DNA from: Tetrastigma voinierianum
Taxonomy: Eukaryota > Streptophyta > Magnoliopsida > Vitales > Vitaceae
Length of the DNA: 64,000 nucleotides
Assembly: GCA_016808115.1 (NCBI GenBank)
Contig: JAEQBH010006373.1
Span: forward strand, 85,165-149,164
Direction: 5' to 3'
This document shows positions 55,708 through 64,000 of this stretch, piece by piece. A model generated the notes under the pieces. The model ran no database searches. It was not told where the DNA came from and worked only from the letters and a program-made list of their open reading frames with translations. Each line of letters opens with the position of its first letter. Position 1 is the stretch's first letter. Made by a program: the position numbers and the translations under genes.

Positions 55708-57814
55708 TGTAAAGACCAGAAATTTGAATTTACGGAATAAAGAGGCGAAATGTTAATTTTGATTCTGAAATTATAATTACGGTTAAAAGTCCGTGAAAGT
55801 GAATTCTCTAGATCTCCGGATGACGAAGAGTTACCGCAGTTGGAATCATCTCGTGAAATCCTAGCTAGCACGTAAAAATTTCGCAATTCTTGAGAACCGA
55901 TCCCGGTCGGCGCGTTTTTCGGCGTCGGTTTGGACTCCTACACTGAAAAACAGAAAAGGGTTTTGACAAGAAACATGAAGTGTTTATATAACAAGTACTC
56001 ATGTACCATGCAAGTGGTATGAGTAGAGAAATGATGAAATGGATGGCCGAGATGAGTGCTAGAATGTCAAAACTAGAGAAAGAGGTAATAAATCAATTTA
56101 ATTGATTAAATGAGAGGAATAAAATGGGTGTGACGATTAACTCTTCTTCATTTAATCAAAAGGGCAAAACAAAAAACGAGTGGGAGGGAGTTCTTTTTAC
56201 AGTGAGCTGCGTTTTGAGAGAGTTTTAGAGAGAGAGAGCGCTTCTCTCTAGGTTTGCACACGATCCGACCGTTGGCGGACTTGAGGTGAAGGGAGAAAAC
56301 GATCTCACGAACGGCTGCGGCGTGGACTCGGGTTTTAATTGAGTTTCTTCAAACTCCTCGAGGTGAGTTTTCTTACTTTGGGTTTTATTCCGTTTTTAGT
56401 GTTTTTGAATGTTTGGTCGATTGAGGCCATTAAGGGGATGTTGGATCGGTCCCCGAGAACATGGGGCCAGAATTAATACAATTTTTTAAAACCAAGTGGA
56501 TCGGCGAAGTAGGCGCTCCACGGCTGATTTGGTGTGAAAAAATCAGATATGTGGTGATCATGTATTGAGGAGTACATGGAAAAGGCCGAGGAATGGCGGG
56601 TGTGATGCGAGGTTCACAAGTGAGCCAGATTAAGTTGTGTTTTTTCGGAATAGTAGCAGGGTTTCACTATTCTAGAGCTTGATGTTCTAAATATATTTTG
56701 TGGAAATATGCGTTTGGTCGAGTGATTTAAATTAAATTTATTGTGTTTGATCATTAGCCAAAGTGAGCTAATTTTGATGTGATGAAATGTATAATTGCAT
56801 AACATGATTGTGTGATTTAATTATGCGAATATATTCATGTTTATATATTTGCATGTGATTAGACTATAATGGAACTGGCATACATGCATTCCATATGCAT
56901 TGGGACACCCTAGGATTATAGGAGTGAGTGCATGAATTAAGTCTAGAGAGAAAATGGTTCGGAGGGTAGTCTAAAATGTTAATCTGTCGGAGGGGTAGTC
57001 GAACTAAATATAAATGCGACTTCCGTCGGGCGACCCGGTTGATATATTCATCGGAGAATTTAGTCCACAAACAAATGTATATCAGCGGAATCGGGCGGCC
57101 AATTGATATATATTCATCGGGTAGTCCACAAACAAATAATATATATCAATCGTCGGAGCGGCCCGATTGATATATATTCATTGGAAGGTTGCCGATGTCG
57201 CGAATATTCTCATCACGAGGGCTTGGCGAGTGTGAAAGGTCGATGAGGACTCGGGATACGAGTTAGTCGTAATAAAAGCATTCAAGAGTATGATCATGCA
57301 TTTGCTTGAATGTGTGTTTAAGTAGACATTACACTACACTTGGGTGGTGAGAGTGGCCAGCTTGGGGCGATTCTCTGCGAGCTTTTAGCTCGCCGTCGTC
57401 AGGATCCCCTTTATTTTCACAGTGCAGGGAGCGTGCGGACGGCTCATCCTAGGAGGCCAGGAGTTTGGCTAAGTTATTAGCTTTGATGGTTTTCCATATG
57501 TATTAAAATTCTCTATTTTGATATATGTTGTGCGAGAGCCATTTACTAACTCTTGGAAGCGCACATGGGACATAGTTGATATGGTTGATGGATATTGTTT
57601 TATAGACAAAGTAGTTTTATCCATGTTATCCTTAGGATTATATTGGGTATTTGGAGACGGTAATGCGAGGTTTATATACAAATATTTGTTTTAGGTGAGC
57701 TCCCCATACAAGGAGACTCTGCGGAATTTTCTAAAGTGGCGTCGGGTAGCAGGCCTCGGGAAACTGTATTCAGCAGTTGTGGTGGTCAGCGAGACCCTCG
57801 GGTTTGGGGCGTCA
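55708..57814 (+). repeat. 3' LTR (2.1 kb)
   Basis: It starts TGTAAAGACCAGAAATTTG and ends GGGTTTGGGGCGTCA at 57814. Parts such as 56760-56880 are almost identical to 49390-49500, while others such as 56230-56400 differ by many small indels. It includes the palindromic array at 57000-57195. Confidence 0.88.
57000..57195. repeat. Palindromic subrepeats in the 3' LTR
   Basis: The clearest unit is ATATATCAATCG (57141-57152) and CGATTGATATAT (57164-57175), a perfect 12-bp inverted repeat with an 11-base loop. Similar, less perfect units precede it. The array lies in the first 60% of the LTR, upstream of the conserved 'gtggtgagagtggcc' region. Confidence 0.8.
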
Positions 57815-58495
57815 CATATATATATATATAGACACACACAAACACATTTGTATATATGACTTGAAAAATGTATCTTATAAAATATAGCCTAGATTGGTTT
57901 TTTATAGCTTAATTAATGTGATATTTTCTTCTCTTGTCTCACTTTAAAATGAGTTAATTTCTTATACAAGTTATATCTTGCTAAAATATTAACCTAAAAG
58001 GGTTTTTATGAACATTTCTAAGTTACAACTAATCAAGTATTATTTCAATATCTAGAGTCTAGGTCAGATTGTAAGGAGTACTTTGATTAGTATGTCTTCT
58101 TCCATGAATTTCTATGCATTCCTTAATTTATTTTTGATAAAGTTCTCTTTGCTTGAATTGGTATATATGATGAAGAGTGTTCCCTTTTATCCTTTTTATA
58201 AATTTTTTTTTTCTTTTATAAAACTCAAGGATATGATAAAGAAGACATGGAAGAATACATTCATAAGAAATAAAATAGAGGATATCTAAATAAAATAAAT
58301 AAAGAAAAAGATAACTCCACTCAAAACCAAACTTCCTTAGATATCTTACTTGTTTAATTGTTAGTGATGTTGTACTAATATTTATAGTAAATCAATGAAT
58401 GAAATTCTTAGTGAGTCTATAATTTCATAGTGTTTTTGAGTAACAAAATGATTTTAATTTCATTACAACAATAGCTTGGTGAAAAAAATTGATGA
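57815..58495. repeat. Dispersed unit, copy C, right part
   Basis: It resumes within the (TA)n tract (57815-57836) and follows copy A from 6545 to 7205 ('gacacacacaaacacatttg', 'ttcttagtgagtctataatt', 'caatagcttggtgaaaaaa'). The 64-68 codon frames in this part of A and C are not supported as genes. Confidence 0.85.
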
Positions 58496-58508
58496 TGCCT
58501 AAAAAACA

Positions 58509-59122
58509 TGCATATGGGCGAGGCAGCGGACCCGAGACAAACCACCAACAAGGCAAGGTGGGGCTTAGTGGGCGGGCTTAGGCGAGCCCGGCATGAGAGG
58601 CTCGGCCCATGAGCGGTATCTTGATCCTTCTAAGGCGCGAGCCGGGTTAGAAACTAAGCCGCCCGGAGTCAGATCTAAATGGGTAATATGGATGGTCACG
58701 AATCCGGCGGGCGATATAAGGAAGTACCCGGAGTCTCATGATCGACTCTCCACTCATTGAGGGAGGAAGGATCTCTCACGATCACGGCTACCTAATTATC
58801 CTTTAATATTTAGTTGTGATAAGGGAAGAGGATTCCCTACCCGATTGGGGAAGATGTCGTATCGTAGATCCCAACGCAGGGAAAGTCATCGTGATCACCC
58901 ACGATAAATACCGAGCAATTCCACAGAAGAAAGGTACACAATCACAAAACTATCAATAATTGATCTTTTTCCTTTTCGTAAGAAAGAAACTGACTTAGGC
59001 ATCGGAGAGGAGGTTGGCATTCCCCTGCCGGACCACCCTTTCTGTGCAGGTTGTATATCGATCCGGCCCGAATGAAACATTGGCGACTCAGTGAAGCTCC
59101 GGCCCGGTTCAATAGAAGAACC
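58509..59122 (+). repeat. Tat 5' LTR, copy C
   Basis: It parallels 7234-7862: TGCATATGGG start, 'ggatctctcacgatcacgg', 'gataaataccgagcaattcc', 'ttttccttttcgtaagaaag', 'gacttaggcatcggagagga'. A degraded primer site follows at 59125-59146. Confidence 0.65.
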
Positions 59123-59202
59123 ATCGGTTAAGCGTCGTTCATTTGGAACATTTGTTCCTTTCTAAATCAGTGATTTCTGTGGTGATGGTATTGACTCGAA
59201 AC

Positions 59203-60612
59203 ATGAGCAAGAGTCCATGACCCAGGATGCAGACTAACGAGGCGGCATTGATAGCGGAGACGACGGGAGATGCTCTTGGAGGCTCTTCGCGTCAGCTAAA
59301 AGCGAGATGGAGGCCTCCATCTCGTCATTCAAATGCGCTGGGAGGCGGCCGAGCTCACGAAGGGCAAGCGCCCACGAGAGGCACAACAAGCCTATAAAGG
59401 CAGCAATACCATTCCGCAGAGGAACTGACAACACCGGCGCCACACTGAGGGCGTTGATGGAGGAGGGAGAAAATTTCAGACAAAGGAGTATGATCCCTAC
59501 ATACCCAGGGGATGGATGCAATGAGAGTGCTGGCGGGAATGGCGAAGGTGATGAGCCAACCCTTATCGGAAGAAGAAGGAGAACAATCTTGGGAGGCCGG
59601 CGGTTCGGGACATCCAAATAGAGCTGAAGCCACATGAAGAGGCTCTACAAGGTCGACCCTAGTCTCCATGGATTCTGCAGTACGGGAAATGGATCCGTTC
59701 ACGGTCGGGTGCTACACTTCCCTATCCGGCGGGGAGATTCAGGATCTTTGTGGATTGAGGCCTTTGGCGGGACAAAGGGTCCGTAGACCACCTCAACACC
59801 TACGATGTTAGAGGGGTTGCACGGATACTGGGGACCAGTCTCGATGTAGGGGAGCCTTTTCTATCACGCTAAAGGCTCGACATTGGCTGGTTCAGCAGAG
59901 GCTCCTTGATGATCTCATCCTTTAGAGCTCTCTATCGCTTTAGGTATCAAAGCTTCATTGGAGCCGGACGTGTGAAGTTGAGCTACCCTGGCGTAGTAAA
60001 GCGGGGCCCGTAAGAGAAGTCCTACCGTCCGTAGGTTAAACTCAGTCATTAAAGGTGAACATCCTAGATGAGTACCCTCAGCCCCATCGTTTGGGCTAGG
60101 CATGCGGAGTCCACGAACTAATGTTCTGATACCGAAGAACCCTCGACGAGCATGACGGTGCTCGCGAAAGTAGAAGAAATACATCGGCGATGAGGGAGGC
60201 CCTTATGTCTAAGCGAGGAGCTCTTCCACTCCAAGGGAGAAAAATAAAGACGAGAAGAAAGCGAGGGCCAAGCGAGAGAGCGAAGAAATGAGACAAATCT
60301 CCATGGAGGAATAGAAAAGGCGAGAATCGATCTCCAAAGCGAAGAGGAATAGCGTGTCGGGGCGCCCAGGTCGAGAAGGACCCGGCTGAACATGACCAAT
60401 TACTACGAGTTCCACATAGATCATGGGCTGCAAACATATCATTTGTGTGTTATTCAAGGCGAAGAAAGAAATTGAATTCCCTAATCCAGAGACGGGGACA
60501 TCTCATGGGTGCAGTGGCTCTAGAAGATCGGGTCAACACCTCCTCCGTATCGTGGTGACCTCGACCAGGCATCAACGACCCATGGGAGAGATCAATGTGA
60601 TTTTCGGGTGAT
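59203..60612 (+). pseudogene. Broken gag of Tat element C
   Basis: The start ATG at 59203 (MSKSP) equals that of copy A. The capsid core is traceable at 59860-59945 (ITLKA-RHWLVQQRLL..ISSFRALYRF in shifting frames). The C-terminal nucleocapsid-like part is at 60393-60612, ending GEINVIFG. A segment corresponding to 9095-9230 of copy A (FTPL...FLRWPS) is deleted near 60355. Antisense frames at 59234-59702 and 59915-60457 are shadows. Confidence 0.7.
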
Positions 60613-60649
60613 TAGGTCGATGGTGGGGAATCAGTCGACCCACTTCACC

Positions 60650-61010
60650 TACTGTATATCGGATCGGGAGATCTTGGAGGTACAAGCCAGGTGTCCAACC
60701 TCCCTTGGTTCAGATTACCACAGACCTTCTCGGACTACGACATGGAGAGGCTTCCAACATCCCTATGATGATGACCCATTGGTAATAAAGGGTCGTCGAT
60801 TGGCCAACAAAATAGTTCTCGAGGTCTGATCCAACAACGTGAGCTCAAGCGAAACATCATTTTCACATCGGCCGATTGACAAATGGGCATCGGAAGGAGA
60901 AAGGCGGGGTTGTCTGGTTGGTACTGCTTTGGGAGACCCCCGTGGGAGCCTGATGTGATAAAATTCCTCATAATGGATGCTCATAGGTATACAACATGTT
61001 ACTGGGTTGG
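60650..61010 (+). pseudogene. Broken protease of Tat element C
   Basis: It aligns with 9530-9910: 'ggtacaagccaggtgtccaa', 'gaggcttccaacatccctat', a LxNNVSS-like active loop at ~60830, a DKWAS (usual DKMGI) stretch, and IKFLIMDAHRYTT near the end. Minus-strand frames at 60735-60984 are shadows. Like copy A, the glycine of the active loop is not readable. Confidence 0.55.
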
Positions 61011-62070
61011 CTTTCTCTCAATGCCATAAAGGCCATCCCTTTCGCCTATTATATGGTTTTCAAATTCCCTACGGAGAATGGAGTACAAATGGTTCGACCG
61101 GACGACGGGTAGGTAAGAGGGAGTGCTAGTTGACATTAGTGAAGCGAAGCCGATTACATCCATATGGATGAGCTCGTCATGAGAGATGGTGGACACTGAC
61201 CCGACACCCTTAAGAGAAAGGCTGGAACAAGTGCGACTTGACGACCCGACCCAGGGAACACCTTGCCTACGTTGGATCAGGTGGACGGGGACATCGAGAC
61301 CTCGTCCACTTCTTAAAAACAAAATGGGGGAAGATATTCTCTTGACGAGAGGGACATGGGAGGAATTGACAGGCGATTATCACCACACTTAGTTTGAATG
61401 TCCTCCCTCCTTGAGCCCAGTTAAGCGAGAGAAAATGAAGTTTCGCCCGAAGGCGAAAGGTGATCGGCTGAAGAGTCGACAAACTCATCGGCTCGAGGCT
61501 GTCAGAGTAGATTATCCCGGAGCTAGTTGGGTAATGTTGTTCTCGTCAGAAGGCAAATGGAAAAGCGACTACGCATTGGTTCCGATGTTATCAGAGCTTG
61601 CACGAAAGATAGCTTTCCCACATGGGATTAACCTCACAATGGAAGCCTTTACGCCAGCCACGACTCCACTCGACTTCATGGATGCTTTCTCGGTTATAAT
61701 CGAGATAGAATGGACCCAATGACCGAGAGAGACCTCATTCGTGACCGAGACGAGGGCGTCGCATTGTGGTGATGCCTTTTGGTTGAAGAACACTAGGGCC
61801 ACCCTATCAAGGTTGGTAAATAGAATGTTCAAAAACATATTGGAGCAACCATGGAAGTATACATAGACGACATGCTGGTGAAGTCAGTCAAGGCCGAGCT
61901 CCACGTAGACCACCTACCTGAATCGTTCCAGGTCTTAAAGGACTACAAGATGAAGTTAAACCCAACCAAGTGTGCCTTGGGAGTCTCCGTAGGGAAGTTC
62001 TTAGGATTTATAGTCATGATCCACGGAATAGAGGCAAATCGAGACAAGATAAAGGCATCTTGAACTCTGA
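61000..62070 (+). pseudogene. RT of Tat element C with intact YIDD
   Basis: The linker (FPTENGVQMV, DELVMRDG) leads to the RT. Frame 61411-61722 carries ARKIAFPHGINLTMEAF and FMDAFSV (motif A with its Asp), followed by broken ETSFVTD, VMPFG-LKNT and RLVNRMF pieces. Frame 61851-62063 reads MEVYIDDMLVKSVKAELHVD, NPTKCALGVSVGKFLGFIV and GIEANRDKI. YIDD (61860-61871) is the catalytic motif in the form typical of Tat elements. Frame breaks at ~61722 and ~61850 separate the motifs. Confidence 0.85.
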
Positions 62071-62084
62071 CCATCCTCGGGCAT

Positions 62085-62440
62085 TAAAGAAATTCAGCGC
62101 TTTACTTGAGAAATAGAGTGGGTAGTCGCTTTGTGTCGAATCCGGTGACAAAGTGTTAACCCTTCTTTCGATTTTGAAAAAGGCCCTCAGAGATACCCAC
62201 TATGAGAGGGCCTTCTCAGAGTGCTAAAAACACTCATAAGCTCCCTTGTCATTAAGCCCCTCAGGGTGAACTCATTAACTCTACTTAGCCAGGTTCCGAC
62301 TTCTCAACTAGTGCCACCATGGTCGAGGCGGGATAAGAGCTGGTGGCTGTAGATCTATTATTTACAGCAGAGCTGAGATGACGGAGGAAGGTTTCCCGAA
62401 GATGGAAAGCTAGTTAGCATTTTGTGACCACCGCTAGAAG
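62085..62440 (+). pseudogene. RT connection and start of RNase H, Tat element C
   Basis: Across frames one reads ALKKFSALL, SRS-DKVLTLLSILKKALRD, THYERAFSE and an LA/S/T region near 62330. This fits the RT-to-RNase H connection of Tat elements, including the family phrase before the RNase H substrate loop. The domain breaks down by ~62440. The rest of RNase H and integrase were not found before the minisatellite. Confidence 0.5.
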
Positions 62441-62479
62441 GCAGCGTAGTATGACCTGTGTAAGAGCACAAGGCTCGGA

Positions 62480-62975
62480 TATTAAAAAGCCCGCGTGGGT
62501 CAGTTAGGTAAAGCCATGTGGCTGCGGTTCCCAGAGCTACGAGCTCGATTTTAAAAGCTTTAGCGGCTGAGAGGCCACGTAGCTCGGAGTTAAATAAGAG
62601 CCCCGTGCCTTTCGGTTAGTCCAGAGCCATGTAGCTCAGTTCAATGAGCCCATTAGCTCGACATTAAGAAGCCATGTAGCTCAATTCAATAAGAACCACG
62701 TGGCTCGGTTCAATATAGGCCATTGCTTCGGTTTGTTAAAACCCGCGTCTTCATTTCAATAAAAACCATGTAGCTTTCGAGTTCAAGAAGAGCCCGCGCG
62801 TAGCCGGTTAAATAAAACCCACGTAACTCAATTCAATAAAAAGCCCACGTAGCTCAGTTCAATAAGAAACCCGTGCTTCGAGTTCAATAAGTAGCTTCGA
62901 GTTCTATAAAACCCGGTAGCTGATTCAATAAAAACCCGGTAGCTTAGTTTGTTAAGGCCATGTAGCTAAGGCGTA
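62480..62975. repeat. ~25-30 bp minisatellite, about 18 units
   Basis: Degenerate units of the form AGCCACGTAGCTCAGTTCAA plus TAAAA recur (62570, 62623, 62665, 62693, 62765, 62815, 62850 and onward). Hypervariable tandem repeats between pol and the 3' LTR are known in Ogre/Tat elements, which supports the position of this array in the element. Confidence 0.85.
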
Positions 62976-63105
62976 AGCTAGCAACTCGATTATTAAAGGA
63001 GATGGATGGCCCTGCAAAGCCTGCGGCCCGGATGGTAAAAAGCGAAAGGTCCAAATGGTATAAATGAAATATTCGTAGATGCAAAATGAAAATCGAAATT
63101 CGGCA

Positions 63106-63771
63106 TTATATGAAGTCCCAAGGCTCGAGCTCGAAGTTAATAGAATAAGCGAAATTATAGGGAAAAGCTTCAAATGCACGACGAGGACTACGGCGACTTG
63201 GAGTTACAGACAGTGAACCATGTGTAAGTCGGAGGTCAGAGTCCCAACGCGACCGAAATTGCAGGAAGATGGCCGCCAGCAGAGCCTCGATCTCGGGTTC
63301 ACCGGGGAGAGGAAGAGCTGGGGCATGCGAAAACACCCGCGAGGGTTCGCTTTGTTGATAGAGTCGATTCTTACGCCTTCCCTCAACGGGAACTTGAAAG
63401 TTGAAATCAAAACCGGAAAACTTTGGCAACCTTGCGAAAAGCAAGCCACTGGGAGGCCCAGTAAGGTAAAAGGTCACCAAATCTCTGGCTCGTCGATCAC
63501 CCTTCCTTGCTTGACCCAGAGGCCTCTTGCCTTTGAAGAACTTCATGAAGTCCATGGCATTTCAGCAGTTAGGCGCTCCACGGCTCCTTGAAGGGCCAGA
63601 AGCCTCTTGTTGACTACGGCTTAATATCGTGGCGGTGCGCCTCGTCTGAACCACGTGGCTCGTCCTTGGCCACTGCTTGACTACGTCCTTGATCGCTCGC
63701 GGCTCATCGGTAACCCTCAACACCTCTAGCCCCTTCTTTTCTTTATCTTTGTCTCGTGCTTTTGTGATCAT
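63106..63771 (-). CDS. Antisense open frames between minisatellite and element end
   Basis: Two consecutive minus-strand frames, 63771-63562 (69 codons) and 63555-63106 (149 codons), are only 6 bases apart and in the same register. The first is basic (MITKARDKDKEKKGLEVLRV). The second starts MDFMKFFKGKRPLGQARKGD and has VTFYLTGPPSGLLFARLPKF, an Ala/Leu-rich EIEALLAAIF and an FNFQVPVEGRRKN segment. I do not recognise a domain. Retand and related Tat elements are known to carry an extra antisense ORF in this region, which makes it a candidate. A chance frame in GC-richer DNA is the alternative; a 123-codon frame also exists on the plus strand. Confidence 0.3.
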
Positions 63772-63901
63772 TGGTATGCTTGGTCCGATTCATACTTCAC
63801 AGCATCCTCAGCAAGGCATTGGATCCAGGAGCTCAAAGGTCCGACCTTCTCGGTCGGGGGAGGCAACCTCGGTTTTATCTCTTACTCTAAGCGAGCCCTC
63901 A

Positions 63902-64000
63902 ACATGACTAATTCATATGTTCTTTCCGCCAATTTTCAAGTACATAATCAACCTCTTGACCTTAAAACATTCTTTTGATAGTCTCTTCATCTTTGTCAAG
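63902..64000. repeat. Dispersed unit, copy D (start only)
   Basis: 'aacatgactaattcatatgt', 'ttcaagtacataatcaacct' and 'gatagtctcttcatctttgt' match 5517-5620 of copy A almost exactly. The copy starts at an internal position of the unit and runs out of the window. Confidence 0.85.

Larger units (their letters stand above)
48369..57814 (+). mobile_element. Chromovirus-like Ty3/gypsy element with complete ends
   Basis: Two LTRs of about 2.1 kb (48369-50458 and 55708-57814), a primer binding site (50464-50475) and a polypurine tract (55694-55707) bound an internal region of 5.2 kb. The element sits in the (TA)n tract of dispersed unit C; the same tract is uninterrupted in copies A and B. Internal domains are present but out of order: gag core, then protease end plus RT, then gag tail plus protease start, then an LTR-like piece, then the integrase end. 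All frames are broken. The target-site duplication cannot be read because it would be TA repeat. Confidence 0.85.
58509..63900 (+). mobile_element. Tat-lineage Ty3/gypsy element, copy C
   Basis: It is the second copy of the element at 7234-10358, inserted at the same point of the dispersed unit. It keeps 5' LTR, gag, protease, RT and part of RNase H, followed by a 3' minisatellite and an unidentified region. No integrase was recognised. It ends abruptly at about 63900, where dispersed unit sequence starts at an internal position (equivalent to 5517 of copy A). Its own 3' LTR is therefore not seen. Confidence 0.75.

Overview
The window looks like TE-dense nuclear DNA from a flowering plant. 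The evidence is several LTR families with plant-type primer binding sites (initiator-Met-like TGGTATCAGAGC, and a TTTGGCG...GGGAACG type), Ty3/gypsy gag, protease, RT, RNase H and integrase remnants, AT-rich spacers with long (TA)n/(CT)n tracts, and no bacterial operon signals. I cannot name the species. Almost every coding trace is a broken retrotransposon. No tRNA, rRNA, CRISPR array or intact cellular gene was found. The best candidate for host coding sequence is one terminal exon at 1220-1423.

Layout. 1-1030: old LTR debris. 1220-1423: possible last exon of an unidentified gene. 1830-3887: LTR fragment. 3888-7230: first copy (A) of an AT-rich dispersed unit of about 3.3 kb. 7234-10358: Tat-lineage (Ogre/Retand-like) Ty3/gypsy element cut off in the RT. 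10361-34424: a chromovirus-like Ty3/gypsy element whose 3' LTR is split by two further minus-strand elements, at 14356-22128 (itself carrying more LTR pieces) and 22316-34370 (both LTRs about 3.5-3.7 kb, with gag-PR-RT-RH-IN in normal order). 34425-38027: AT-rich spacer with a long (AT)n tract and a possible 5'UTR-like stretch. 38028-40430: dispersed unit copy B. 40431-44760: mostly single-copy-looking DNA with an internal duplication, one arm of which carries a clean solo LTR (43031-44427). 44760-58495: copy C of the dispersed unit, with a complete-ended 9.4 kb LTR element (48369-57814) inserted in its (TA)n microsatellite. 58509-63900: second Tat element, keeping RT, RNase H and a 3' minisatellite. 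63902-64000: start of a fourth unit copy (D).

The elements do not work together; the window is a record of successive insertions. Copies A and C share the same truncated LTR on the left and the same Tat insertion on the right, so they come from one duplication of about 7.5 kb; the 48369-57814 element arrived in C later. All element ORFs are broken, and paired copies differ in a patchy way (near-identical blocks next to blocks full of small indels). That pattern may partly reflect uncorrected long-read consensus error, so individual frameshifts should be treated with caution.
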